Source: CAVSMC01 sp963798655
Lineage (GTDB): Bacteria; Pseudomonadota; Gammaproteobacteria; Burkholderiales; Casimicrobiaceae
Assembly (NCBI GenBank): GCA_963798655.1
Contig: CAWCUH010000004.1
Coordinates: 930,001-994,000 of the forward strand
DNA: 64,000 nt
Reading direction: 5' to 3'
Shown: positions 37,453-45,986 of the stretch, piece after piece
How the letters are laid out: each line of letters opens with the position of its first letter
Position numbering within the stretch: the stretch's first letter is position 1
Made by a program: the position numbers and the translations under genes
Notes under the pieces: generated by a model
Seen by the model: the letters and a program-made list of their open reading frames with translations, nothing else
The model's database searches: none
What the model was told of the DNA's origin: nothing

Positions 37453-38838
37453 ATGCATCTGCACGTTCTCGGCATCTGCGGCACGTTCATGGGCGGCGTC
37501 GCGGCGATCGCGAAATCGGCGGGGCATCGCGTCACCGGCTGCGACGCGAACGTCTATCCGCCGATGTCGACGCAGCTCGAGGCGCTCGGCATCGCGTTGA
37601 CCGAAGGCTTCGACGCGGCGCAACTCGACGGCGTCGCCCGCGACGCCGATGTTTTCGTCGTCGGCAACGTCGTCTCGCGCGGCAATCCGTTGATGGAAGC
37701 CGTGCTCGACGCCGGCCGCGCCTACGTATCCGGCCCGCAGTGGCTCTACGAGAACGTGCTCGCCGATCGCTGGGTGCTCGCCGTCGCCGGCACGCACGGC
37801 AAGACGAGCGCCGCGGCGATGCTCGCGCACGTGCTCGACGGCGCGGGGCTCGACCCCGGGTTCCTGATCGGCGGCGTGCCGGTCGACTTCGGCGTGTCGG
37901 CGAGACTCACCAACAGCTCGTTCTTCGTCATCGAGGCCGACGAATACGACACGGCGTTCTTCGACAAGCGCTCGAAGTTCGTGCACTACCGGCCGCGCAC
38001 GGCGATCCTGAACAACCTCGAGTACGACCACGCCGACATCTTTCCCGACGTCGCGGCGATCGAGACGCAGTTCCATCACCTGGTCCGCACGGTGCCGCGC
38101 AGCGGCCGCATCGTCGTCAACGGCGGCGACGAGCATCTTGCGCGTGTTCTCGCGCGCGGCTGCTGGAGCGAAGTCGAGCAGTTTGGGGGACAGACCACGT
38201 TTTCGCGCGACGCGGAAAACGTGGTCTGTCCCCACTGGACGATCGGCGTCGATGGCACGATTCTGCTCGGCGGCGCCCCGCAGGGAACGCTCGCGCTCTC
38301 GCAGCTCGGACGCCACAGCCAGTTGAATGCGCTCGCGGCGATCGCCGCTGCGCGCCACGCCGGCGTTCCGGTTTCGGCGAGCCTCGCTGCGCTCGCGCGC
38401 TTCAACGGCGTCAAGCGCAGGCTCGAGCTCGTCGGGCGCGCGAACGGCATCAGCGTCTACGACGACTTCGCGCATCACCCGACGGCGATCGCGACGACGA
38501 TCGACGGCCTTCGCCATGCAGTGGGCGATCGCTCGCGCATCCTCGCGGTGTTCGAGCCGCGATCGAACACGATGAAGCAGGGCGCGCTGAAGGATGCGCT
38601 GCCCGCCAGCCTTCGCGCCGCGGACCGCGCGTATTGCTACGCGGCGAATCTTGGCTGGGACGCGCGGGCGGCGCTCGCGCCGCTCGGCGCGAAAGCGATC
38701 GTCGTCGACGATCTCGACACGCTCGTCGCCGATATCGTTCGCAATGCGCGACCCGGCGACCACGTGCTCGTCATGAGCAACGGCGGGTTCGGCGGCATTC
38801 ATCGCAGGCTCGTCGCGGCGCTGGAGGCCGCGGCGTGA
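37453..38838 (+). CDS. mpl: UDP-N-acetylmuramate:L-alanyl-gamma-D-glutamyl-meso-diaminopimelate ligase
   Basis: 461 residues. Mur-ligase domains: N-terminal HVLGICGTFMGGVAAIAKSAGH, ATP-binding VAGTHGKTSAAAML, central EADEYDTAFFDKRSKFVHYRP and LNNLEYDHADIF. The C-terminal part has YDDFAHHPTAI and FEPRSNTMK. Mpl recycles cell-wall tripeptide by ligating it to UDP-MurNAc in the cytoplasm. Residues about 245-261 (GGQTTFSRDAENVVCP) are encoded by a perfect palindromic repeat inserted in frame. This falls after GCWSEVEQFG, in a surface region that varies among homologues, so the enzyme may still work. Confidence 0.95.
   Translation: MHLHVLGICGTFMGGVAAIAKSAGHRVTGCDANVYPPMSTQLEALGIALTEGFDAAQLDGVARDADVFVVGNVVSRGNPLMEAVLDAGRAYVSGPQWLYENVLADRWVLAVAGTHGKTSAAAMLAHVLDGAGLDPGFLIGGVPVDFGVSARLTNSSFFVIEADEYDTAFFDKRSKFVHYRPRTAILNNLEYDHADIFPDVAAIETQFHHLVRTVPRSGRIVVNGGDEHLARVLARGCWSEVEQFGGQTTFSRDAENVVCPHWTIGVDGTILLGGAPQGTLALSQLGRHSQLNALAAIAAARHAGVPVSASLAALARFNGVKRRLELVGRANGISVYDDFAHHPTAIATTIDGLRHAVGDRSRILAVFEPRSNTMKQGALKDALPASLRAADRAYCYAANLGWDARAALAPLGAKAIVVDDLDTLVADIVRNARPGDHVLVMSNGGFGGIHRRLVAALEAAA
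38186..38233. repeat. palindromic REP-like element, family B, inside mpl
   Basis: GGGGACAGACCACGTTTTC (38186-38204) and its exact reverse complement (38215-38233) form a 19-base-pair stem with a 10-base loop. The element is translated in frame within mpl. The GGGACAGACCACGTTTTC type is familiar as a dispersed proteobacterial repeat, but no second copy is in this window. Confidence 0.8.
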
Positions 38839-39503
38839 CAGCCGGCCCCGCGCCGGTGATCGTCTACCTGCACGGGCTCAACTCGTCGCCGGCGAGCGTC
38901 AAGGCGCAAAAGGTCGTCGCGTATGCCGCAAAGCTCGCCGATCCGCCGCGGCTGCACGTTCCGGCGCTGCCGACATGGCCGTCGGACGCGATCGCCGGCG
39001 TGCGGCAATGGATCGACGCCAACCTCGGGAGCGGCACGCCGCTCGCGTTCATCGGCAGCTCGCTCGGCGGCTACTACGCGACGTGGCTCGCCGAGCGCTA
39101 CGGCGCGCGCGCCGTGCTGATCAATCCGGCGATCCGGCCCTACGTGCAACTCGCCGCGTATCTCGGCGAGCAGCAGAACCTCTACACCGGCGAGCGATGG
39201 GTACTGACGCCCTCGCACTTCGACGACCTCGCGCGATTTCGCGTGGATCGGATCACGCGAGCCGATCGCTATCTCTTGCTGATGCGCTCGGGCGACGAGC
39301 TGATCGATTGGCGCGAGGCGATCGTTCATTACGCCGGGGCGTGGCAATTTGTCGCAGCGGGCGGCACGCACGGATGGGAAGACATCGACGACGAGCTTCC
39401 ATCGATCGTGCGCTTCGCGATCGAGGGTCAGAGTGCGGTTTATCCGACGCAACAGCGGTACGATGCACCGATGGACCCGCACTCTGACCCTCGCTTCGGA
39501 TGA
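38835..39503 (+). CDS. YqiA/YcfP-like alpha/beta hydrolase
   Basis: 222 residues. YLHGLNSSPASVKAQ carries the oxyanion loop, the nucleophile elbow is GSSLGGYYATWLAE (S76), INPAIRPYVQL follows, and GGTHGWED carries the catalytic histidine. This is the UPF0227 esterase family; E. coli YqiA hydrolyses short acyl and palmitoyl-CoA esters. The GTG start overlaps the mpl stop (GTGA). The last 27 residues, from EGQSAVYPTQ to the stop, are encoded by a family A palindromic repeat and are not part of the normal fold. Confidence 0.85.
   Translation: MTAGPAPVIVYLHGLNSSPASVKAQKVVAYAAKLADPPRLHVPALPTWPSDAIAGVRQWIDANLGSGTPLAFIGSSLGGYYATWLAERYGARAVLINPAIRPYVQLAAYLGEQQNLYTGERWVLTPSHFDDLARFRVDRITRADRYLLLMRSGDELIDWREAIVHYAGAWQFVAAGGTHGWEDIDDELPSIVRFAIEGQSAVYPTQQRYDAPMDPHSDPRFG
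39422..39493. repeat. palindromic REP-like element, family A, locus 2
   Basis: CGAGGGTCAGAGTGCGG (39422-39438) and its exact reverse complement (39477-39493) flank 38 bases. The core is the same GAGGGTCAGAGTGC as at 23.2, 49.9 and 56.1 kb. It overlaps the 3' end of the YqiA-like gene, supplying its last codons, and ends seven bases before the start of the FAD oxidoreductase gene. Confidence 0.85.
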
Positions 39504-40618
39504 TGCGGCGCTACGACGTCGCGATCATCGGCGGAGGCCTGATCGGCGCGGCGATTGCGTTCGGCATGCGCACGCTCGGCGGCAGGCTCGCGATCCTCGA
39601 CGAAGGCGACGTGGCGTTTCGCGCCGCGCGCGGCAACTTCGGGTTGATCTGGGTGCAGGGCAAAGGCGCTGGACTTGCGCCGTACGCAAGCTGGACGCAG
39701 CGATCGGCGCGTGAGTGGCCCGCATTCGCGGCGACACTTGCCGCGGGCAGCGGCATCGACGTCGCGCTCGCACAACGCGGCGGCTTGTCGGTGTGCCTTT
39801 CGCGACGCGAGCTCGATGCGCGCGTCGAGCATCTGCGCGCAACGCTCGCGCAGCCGGGCTTCGAGCGCTATCGGATCGACGTGCTCGACCGCGATGCGAT
39901 CGCCGCGCGCGTGCCGGCGATCGGTCGCGACGTCGCCGGCGGCACGTGGACCGATCTCGACGGGCATTGCAATCCGCTCAAGCTGCTGCATGCGCTGCAT
40001 GCGGTGTTCGTGCATGCGGGCTGCGCGTACCTCGGACAGCACAAGGTATCGCGGATCGAGCCGCACGGAACCGGCTTCGCGCTGTCGACGGCGCACGGCA
40101 TCATCGAGACGGAACGTGTCGTCATCGCAGCGGGCCTCGGCAACACGACGCTCGCAGCGATGGTCGGCGTGCATGCGCCGGTGCGGCCGAACAAGGGACA
40201 GATCGTCGTGCTCGAGCGCGTGCAGCGGTTTCTCGAATTTCCGCTGGAGACGGTGCGCCAGACGGACGAAGGGACGGTGCTGATCGGCGACTCGCAGCAG
40301 GAGCGCGGGTTCGACGACACGCTCGATGTCCCGGTCCTCGCCGCGATGGCGGAGCGCGCCACGCGCGTCTTTCCGCACCTCGCGCACGCGCGCGTCGTGC
40401 GCAGCTGGGCCGCGCTGCGCGTGATGACGCCCGACGGGTTTCCGATCTACCAGCAGTCGCCGACACACGCAGGCGCTGCCGTCGTCACCAGTCATTCGGG
40501 CGTGACGCTCGCCGCCGCTCACGCGCTGGTCCTCGCCCCCGCGCTGCTCGAAGGCTCGCTGCCTGCGGCGTGCGCGCCGTTCACTTCGTCGCGCTTCGAT
40601 GTTCCGCAGGCTGCCTGA
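39500..40618 (+). CDS. FAD-dependent amine/amino-acid oxidoreductase (DAO family; OoxB/HcnC-like subunit)
   Basis: 372 residues. Dinucleotide-binding motif AIIGGGLIGAAIAF (8-21), then GNFGLIWVQGKG, and the C-terminal DAO motif RSWAALRVMTPDGFPIY with SHSGVTLAAAHA. It is followed by a small 2Fe-2S protein and a second FAD protein with a BFD-type cluster. This matches the three-subunit dehydrogenases for opines (OoxAB), hydrogen cyanide synthase (HcnABC) and D-hydroxyproline. The substrate is a secondary amine or amino acid, not identifiable further. The start overlaps the preceding stop by four bases (ATGA). Confidence 0.88.
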   Translation: MMRRYDVAIIGGGLIGAAIAFGMRTLGGRLAILDEGDVAFRAARGNFGLIWVQGKGAGLAPYASWTQRSAREWPAFAATLAAGSGIDVALAQRGGLSVCLSRRELDARVEHLRATLAQPGFERYRIDVLDRDAIAARVPAIGRDVAGGTWTDLDGHCNPLKLLHALHAVFVHAGCAYLGQHKVSRIEPHGTGFALSTAHGIIETERVVIAAGLGNTTLAAMVGVHAPVRPNKGQIVVLERVQRFLEFPLETVRQTDEGTVLIGDSQQERGFDDTLDVPVLAAMAERATRVFPHLAHARVVRSWAALRVMTPDGFPIYQQSPTHAGAAVVTSHSGVTLAAAHALVLAPALLEGSLPAACAPFTSSRFDVPQAA

Positions 40619-40886
40619 CGCTCGCGGCGAGCGCGTCGAGGTCGTCATCGACGGCGAGCCGTATGTCGCGCGGGCAGGCGACAGCGTCGCGGCGGCATTG
40701 CTCGCCGCCGGTCGCGTCGCGTTTCGCACTACCCCCGTGCACCGCGCCGCGCGCGGACCGTATTGCCTGATGGGCGTCTGCTTCGATTGCCTGGTGACGA
40801 TCGACGGTCGGCCGGCGCAGCAGTCGTGCGCGATCTCGGTGGTACCCGGCATGCGAATCGACACCGCGCGCGAGAGCTCGCCGTGA
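40599..40886 (+). CDS. small (2Fe-2S)-binding subunit (HcnA/OoxA N-terminal type)
   Basis: 95 residues, a plant-type ferredoxin-like fold. Four cysteines, C56, C61, C64 and C77 (GPYCLMGVCFDC and QQSCA), coordinate the 2Fe-2S cluster. It should pass electrons between the two FAD subunits encoded on either side. It overlaps the upstream gene by 20 bases and the downstream gene by four (GTGA), which suggests tightly coupled synthesis of the complex. Confidence 0.88.
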   Translation: MFRRLPDARGERVEVVIDGEPYVARAGDSVAAALLAAGRVAFRTTPVHRAARGPYCLMGVCFDCLVTIDGRPAQQSCAISVVPGMRIDTARESSP

Positions 40887-42334
40887 CCGCACCGGGGCGA
40901 ATCGTCGATGTCGCAGTCGTCGGCGGCGGACCCGCCGGACTCGCGGCGGCAACGCTAATCGCCGAGCTGAGCCTCGCCGTGACGCTGTTCGACGAGCAGC
41001 CGTCGCTTGGCGGCCAGGTCTACCGGGCGATCAACGCATCGCCGCACGCCACTGCGGACATCCTCGGCGAGGAATACTGGGAAGGCGCCGCGCTGGTGCG
41101 CGCGTTTCGCTCGTCGGGTGCGACCTACGCGCCGTCGTCGCTCGTGTGGTCCATCGCGCCGGGCCGCGATAATCTCGTCGAGCTCGGTGTCGGGTTCGGC
41201 GCCGCCGATGGACGACGCGCGGAAGCGGTCAGCGCGCGCGCGGTCATCGTCGCCGTCGGCGCGCACGAGCGGCCGTTCCCGATTCCCGGCTGGACGCTGC
41301 CCGGCGTGATGACCGCCGGCGGCGCGCAGGCGTTGTTGAAGACGAGCGCGATCGTGCCGGCCGGGCGCACGGTGCTCGCCGGATGCGGCCCGCTGCTGTG
41401 GCTCGCTGCGTCGCAGCTGCTGCGCGCGGGCGTCGCCGTCGAAGCGGTGCTCGACACGACGCCGCGCGGACGCTACGCCGAAGCGGCGTCGTACGCGTGG
41501 GGATTCGTGCGCTCCGAATACTTCGCCAGAGGCATGCGGCTCGTGCGCGACGTGCGCGCACGCTCGCGCGTGATCGAGCACGTGAGCGCGCTCGCAGCCG
41601 AGGGCGGCGCACGCTTTGGGGAAGTGCGCTTCGATGCCGACGGCAAGTCGCAGACGATCGCCGCCGACGTGCTGCTGTTGCATCAAGGCGTCGTTCCGAG
41701 CATCAACGTTGCGCTTGCTGCCGGATGCGCGCTGCGATGGAACGAGCGGCAGGCGTGCTTCGAGCCACGCGTCGACGACTGGGGCGGCGGCGCCGCGGCG
41801 GGCATCTACATCGCCGGGGACGGCCGGCGGGTTAGCGGCGCGCGTGCCGCGCTCGCATCGGGGCGCATCGCAGCGCTCGCCGTCGCCAACGGGCTCGGAC
41901 GAATCGACGCGCGCGAGCGCGACGCGCGTGCCGCGCGCGAGCGGGAGTCGCTTGCGATCGCGAAGCGCGGCCGCGCATTCTTCGACACGCTGTACCGGCC
42001 GCCCGACGCTTTTCGCGTCCCCGAGGGCCCGACGATCGCGTGTCGCTGCGAGGAGGTGAGCGCACAGCAGATCGTCGACGCCGTCGCGCTCGGATGCGTC
42101 GGCCCCAATCAGGCAAAGGCCTTCGTCCGCTGCGGCATGGGTGCCTGCCAGGGCCGGATGTGCGGGCTCACCGTGACCGAGCTGATAGCGAAGACGCGCG
42201 GCGTCACGCCCGCGGATGTCGGCTATTTCCGGCAGCGCTTTCCCGCGGCGCCGATCACGCTCGGCGAGCTCGCATCCTTGCCGAGCGACGACGACGCCGA
42301 GCGCGCCGTCGTTCGCGAGCGCGGCACGCATTGA
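40883..42334 (+). CDS. FAD/NAD(P)-binding oxidoreductase with C-terminal BFD-like 2Fe-2S domain (OoxA/HcnB-like)
   Basis: 483 residues. FAD motif VAVVGGGPAGLAAATLIAE, second nucleotide-binding segment GRTVLAGCGPLLWLAASQL, and GIYIAGDGRRVSGARAAL. Near the C-terminus five cysteines (C387, C389, C417, C422, C427; CRCEEVS and RCGMGACQGRMC) form a BFD-type cluster site. It is the large subunit of the three-gene dehydrogenase. Electron flow is probably from the DAO-type flavin through the 2Fe-2S protein to this subunit and on to the respiratory chain. Confidence 0.88.
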   Translation: MTAPGRIVDVAVVGGGPAGLAAATLIAELSLAVTLFDEQPSLGGQVYRAINASPHATADILGEEYWEGAALVRAFRSSGATYAPSSLVWSIAPGRDNLVELGVGFGAADGRRAEAVSARAVIVAVGAHERPFPIPGWTLPGVMTAGGAQALLKTSAIVPAGRTVLAGCGPLLWLAASQLLRAGVAVEAVLDTTPRGRYAEAASYAWGFVRSEYFARGMRLVRDVRARSRVIEHVSALAAEGGARFGEVRFDADGKSQTIAADVLLLHQGVVPSINVALAAGCALRWNERQACFEPRVDDWGGGAAAGIYIAGDGRRVSGARAALASGRIAALAVANGLGRIDARERDARAARERESLAIAKRGRAFFDTLYRPPDAFRVPEGPTIACRCEEVSAQQIVDAVALGCVGPNQAKAFVRCGMGACQGRMCGLTVTELIAKTRGVTPADVGYFRQRFPAAPITLGELASLPSDDDAERAVVRERGTH

Positions 42335-42531
42335 CGCCGTTGCTGCGGTGCAGATCGCGCCGGTGCGCACCGCCGGCTAGAATGCCGATGAGCTGGCGAA
42401 GTCTTCGGTGATCGTTTACCGCTGACCTTTCCCGCATCGCAGCGGGACGCGTGCCAAAAGCACCGCGTCAGTCGCCGGCATCGCCGCGCTTCGTCGCGGC
42501 TCCGGTGCCCGACTCTCAAAAGGAGCTCGGC

Positions 42532-43845
42532 ATGACCTCGCGTTCTCCTGCGGCGGATGCGCCGCTCGTCGATGCCGCGTCGCGGTCCACCACCATCGCG
42601 ACCGAGCGCGCCCACGCCGCGCGCAACTACGATCCGCTGCCCGTCGTGCTCGCGCGCGCCGAAGGCAGCTGGGCGTGGGACGAGAGCGGCCGCCGCTATC
42701 TCGACATGATGAGCGCCTACTCGGCCGTGAGCCACGGCCACGCGCACCCGCGTCTCGTTGCGACGCTGTGCGAGCAGGCGCAGCGGCTCGCCGTCACGTC
42801 GCGCGCGTTCTACAACGACCGCCTGCCCGAATTCCTGCGCAAGCTGACGGAGGTGACGAAGCTCGATCGCGCGCTGCCGTCGAGTGGCGGCGCCGAAGCG
42901 GTTGAGACCGCGCTCAAGGCCGCGCGCAAGTGGGGCCACAAGGTCAAAGGCATCCCCGCCGAGCGCGCGGAGATCATCGTCTGCGACGGAAACTTTCACG
43001 GCCGCTCCATTTCGATCGTCGGCTTTTCGTCGGAGGCCAACTATCGCGACGGCTTCGGGCCTTTCGCGCCCGGCTTCCGCCGCATCCCGTTCGGCGACGC
43101 CGCGGCGCTCGCGCGCGCGATCACGCCGAACACGGCGGCATTTCTCGTCGAGCCGGTTCAGGGCGAGGCGGGCATCGTCGTGCCGCCGGACGGCTATCTT
43201 GCCGCGTGCGCGAGCATCTGCCGCGACGCCGACGTGCTGCTGATCGCGGACGAGATCCAGACGGGCATGGGACGAACCGGCCGCTTCCTCGCATGCGAGC
43301 ACGAGGGCGTGCGGCCCGACGGCGTGATCCTCGGCAAGGCGCTCGGCGGCGGCCTTTTGCCGGTCTCTGCGTTCGTCGCGACGCACGACGTCATGCGCGT
43401 GTTCGCGCCCGGCGATCACGGCAGCACGTTCGGCGGCAATCCACTGGCGGCGGCCGTCGGCCTCGAAGCGATCGCCGTGCTTTTCGAAGAGCGCTTGATC
43501 GAGCGTTCGGCGGAGCTCGGCGAGCACCTGCGCGCGAATCTCGCGATGATTCGCAGCCCGCTGATTCGCGCGGTGCGCGGCAAGGGCCTTTTCATCGGGC
43601 TCGAAGTCGACCCGACGCACGTGACGGCGCGCGAGATCGTCGACCGGCTGCTCGCGCGCGGCATCCTGACGAAGGATACGCACGGCACCGTCGTGCGCTT
43701 CGCGCCGCCGCTCGTCATCGAGCGCAGCGATCTCGATTGGGCGGTCGAGCAGGTGCAAGCCGTGTTCGCCGAGCTCGACGACGGAATGCGAGCAGACGCG
43801 AATCGCCGCGGCGAGGCCGACCGCTCGGCGTGTCGATCCGTTTGA
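42532..43845 (+). CDS. rocD: ornithine--oxo-acid transaminase
   Basis: 437 residues, class III PLP aminotransferase. Diagnostic stretches: NYDPLPVVLARAEGSWAWD, YLDMMSAYSAVSHGHAHP, SSGGAEAVETALKAARKWG, DEIQTGMGRTGR, and PDGVILGKALGGG with the PLP-lysine K269. It converts ornithine and 2-oxoglutarate to glutamate semialdehyde and glutamate. AAAGGAG lies eight bases before the ATG. It follows the three-subunit dehydrogenase by 197 bases. The pairing suggests catabolism of an arginine- or ornithine-derived opine or of proline-type compounds; this is inference. Confidence 0.9.
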   Translation: MTSRSPAADAPLVDAASRSTTIATERAHAARNYDPLPVVLARAEGSWAWDESGRRYLDMMSAYSAVSHGHAHPRLVATLCEQAQRLAVTSRAFYNDRLPEFLRKLTEVTKLDRALPSSGGAEAVETALKAARKWGHKVKGIPAERAEIIVCDGNFHGRSISIVGFSSEANYRDGFGPFAPGFRRIPFGDAAALARAITPNTAAFLVEPVQGEAGIVVPPDGYLAACASICRDADVLLIADEIQTGMGRTGRFLACEHEGVRPDGVILGKALGGGLLPVSAFVATHDVMRVFAPGDHGSTFGGNPLAAAVGLEAIAVLFEERLIERSAELGEHLRANLAMIRSPLIRAVRGKGLFIGLEVDPTHVTAREIVDRLLARGILTKDTHGTVVRFAPPLVIERSDLDWAVEQVQAVFAELDDGMRADANRRGEADRSACRSV

Positions 43846-43942
43846 CGGCGCGGAGGGCGCGCGGGAGCGGCGAGCAGGATGACATGAGCACGCTCGCGAC
43901 GACCTGCGCAGCCCGCACGACATGCGCAACTCGGGCGACATG

Positions 43943-44030
43943 AGAACGCCGCGCCATCGCTGCGCCTCCGACGCCGCGCTGGCCGCTCCCGATGGTCGCT
44001 GCGGGCCGGGGCCCGAAGGCGCGGCGTTCT
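43943..44030. other. long imperfect hairpin region after rocD
   Basis: AGAACGCCGCGCC (43943-43955) and its exact reverse complement GGCGCGGCGTTCT (44018-44030) enclose 62 GC-rich bases that include the internal pair GGGCC/GGCCC. It could be a rocD terminator, a structured leader of the 5'-nucleotidase gene 53 bases downstream, or another REPIN-like element. There is no T run. Confidence 0.4.
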
Positions 44031-44083
44031 GCGCGAAGCATTCATCTTTGTAGCCGCGTCGCGCGGTTGCTACCATTGACGGC

Positions 44084-44983
44084 ATGGCAACGCTTGCCAA
44101 CCGCCTCGTCGTCGCGATCAGCTCGCGAGCGCTGTTCGACTTCGAGGAGGAAAACGCCGTTTTCCGCGCCGACGACGACCAGCCGTACATGCAGCTGCAG
44201 CTCGCGCGCCTCGAGCAGCCGGCCAAGCCCGGCATCGCGTTTCACCTGGTGAAGAAGCTGCTCGGCTTCAACGCCGACGGCGCGAAGCGCGTCGAGGTCG
44301 TCATCCTGTCGCGCAACGATCCGGTATCGGGGCTGCGCGTGTTCCGCTCGGTCGAGGGCGCCGGATTGTCGATCGAGCGAGCGGTGTTCACGCGCGGTCG
44401 CGAGCCGTGGGCGTATCTGCGACCGCTGAACGCAAACCTGTTCCTGTCGGCCAACGCGGAGGACGTGCGCGCAGCGCTCGCCGCGGGATTTCCGGCCGCG
44501 CTCGTCTACGTGCAGTCGGCGCTCGCCGACTCGCATCCCGACGAGGTGCGCATCGCGTTCGACGGCGACGCCGTGCTGTTCGCCGACGAGGCCGAGCGCG
44601 TGTATCGCGAGCGCGGCCTCGACGCATTCACGTCGCACGAGACGGCGCACGTGTCGCGACCGCTGCCGCCCGGTCCCTTCAAGCCGCTGCTCGAGGCGCT
44701 GCATCGACTGCAGCAGGCCGACGATCGGGACAAGGTGCCGATGCGGCTGCGCACGATCCTCGTCACCGCGCGCAGCGCGCCGGCGCACGCGCGCGCGATC
44801 CGCACGCTGATGGATTGGCGCATCCACGTCGACGAAGCGATGTTCTTGGGCGGTCTCGACAAGGGACCGTTCCTGCGCGAGTGGGCGCCCGACTTCTTCT
44901 TCGACGACCAGACGCGCCACGTCGAAAGCGCGTCGCTGCACGTGCCCGCCGGCCACGTGCCACACGGGATCGCCAACGAATAG
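44084..44983 (+). CDS. 5'-nucleotidase (cytosolic NT5C1-like family)
   Basis: 299 residues. The N-terminal VVAISSRALFDFEEENAVF and the HAD-type segment IAFDGDAVLFADEAERVY (DGD at 160-162) are the two signatures of the PF06189 5'-nucleotidase family, together with LNANLFLSANAEDV and FLGGLDKGPFL. It should hydrolyse nucleoside 5'-monophosphates in the cytoplasm. It stands alone, with a 238-base gap from rocD. Confidence 0.9.
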   Translation: MATLANRLVVAISSRALFDFEEENAVFRADDDQPYMQLQLARLEQPAKPGIAFHLVKKLLGFNADGAKRVEVVILSRNDPVSGLRVFRSVEGAGLSIERAVFTRGREPWAYLRPLNANLFLSANAEDVRAALAAGFPAALVYVQSALADSHPDEVRIAFDGDAVLFADEAERVYRERGLDAFTSHETAHVSRPLPPGPFKPLLEALHRLQQADDRDKVPMRLRTILVTARSAPAHARAIRTLMDWRIHVDEAMFLGGLDKGPFLREWAPDFFFDDQTRHVESASLHVPAGHVPHGIANE

Positions 44984-45041
44984 ATACGCCGCGCGCTGCG
45001 GCGTAGCCGCCCCCGCGGCGCGTTCGCGATCAGAAGTTTTC

Positions 45042-45563
45042 CTACGGCCGCTGCGGCTCGACGACGATCGGCTCGCCGGTCGACGGATACGCCGGGCGAA
45101 TCGACTGGATCAGCGCGAAATGCACCGGCACCGGCGCGGCTGCCGACAGCCGCTGCAGTACGTCCGCGATGTCGGTGTTGCGCGCGTCGTAGGAAAACGA
45201 AAGCGCCGGTGGCTCCGCGCTCGCGCGCGCGGTGCCCGGATCGATGCCGGCGACGTGCTCGGCGGTCGCGACGAGCGCGTCGGGGACGGCAATGCCGCCG
45301 GTGCCGGACGGCGTCGTGAAAGCGACGAACGCCACGACGTGGTCGAGGCGGTCGGCACGGTCGACGACGGCGAAGTCGTAGACCGCGACGACGCGCTCGT
45401 TCAGCGGTGCACCCGACGTGGACGCGCCGACCGACGCGAGGCCGAGCAGAATCGCGGCACCGGCAACGCAAAGCTTCGCCGTGCGCGCGAGGCGTCGCAA
45501 TGTCGGCTGCGGATCGGTGCCAGCCCCTCCCAAGGCGTGTGTCGTGCTCCCCATGGGCGACAT
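45042..45563 (-). CDS. hypothetical secreted or anchored protein
   Basis: About 173 residues from the ATG at 45563 (ATG at 45554 also possible). A basic stretch (TLRRLARTAK) is followed by a hydrophobic helix (LCVAGAAILLGLASVGAST) and about 130 periplasmic residues with no recognised domain (ERVVAVYDFAVVDRADRLD, DALVATAEHVAGIDPGTA). The region upstream of 45563 is arginine-rich and unlikely to be translated. No functional clue from neighbours. Confidence 0.55.
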   Translation of the reverse strand: MSPMGSTTHALGGAGTDPQPTLRRLARTAKLCVAGAAILLGLASVGASTSGAPLNERVVAVYDFAVVDRADRLDHVVAFVAFTTPSGTGGIAVPDALVATAEHVAGIDPGTARASAEPPALSFSYDARNTDIADVLQRLSAAAPVPVHFALIQSIRPAYPSTGEPIVVEPQRP

Positions 45564-45759
45564 CTTCGGCCGGCGATGGTTCCGCCGCCCATAGGGACGT
45601 CGGACGTCGGCCTGTAGGACACGCCCTACATCGTACCGCTTGCCGATCATTCCGCGCGGCGTACGTTGAGAGTATGTACCCACTTCTAATGGCGCAGGCT
45701 TTGCTGCGGCGAACTCGCGCTCGCGACCGCCGCCAGCAGCCGTACGAGCGACGCGAGCA

Positions 45760-45966
45760 TCACTTGCCGACGATCACGTCGGACGCCTTGATCACCGCGG
45801 ACGCGCTGTCGCCGGCTTTGAGCGCAAGATCGTCGACGGCCTCGTTGGTGATCGACGCGGTGACGATGGTGCCGCCACCGATGTCGATGCGCACGTGCGA
45901 TGTCGTTGCGCCGCGCTTGACGTCGACCACCTTGCCGGGCAGAACGTTGCGAGCCGAGAGCTTCAT
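45760..45966 (-). CDS. molybdenum-pterin binding protein (molbindin, TOBE domain)
   Basis: 68 residues, one Mop/TOBE domain: KLSARNVLPGKVVDVKRGAT, then HVRIDIGGGTIVTASIT and SVIKASDV-type ending (SAVIKASDVIVGK). Molbindins bind molybdate or tungstate as oligomers and act as cytoplasmic oxyanion stores. The start has an excellent ribosome-binding site (GGAGGTGTG before ATG). It follows the decayed modA-like gene and the Tup operon, fitting a tungstate/molybdate cluster. Confidence 0.9.
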   Translation of the reverse strand: MKLSARNVLPGKVVDVKRGATTSHVRIDIGGGTIVTASITNEAVDDLALKAGDSASAVIKASDVIVGK

Positions 45967-45986
45967 CACACCTCCGAGATCGTGGG

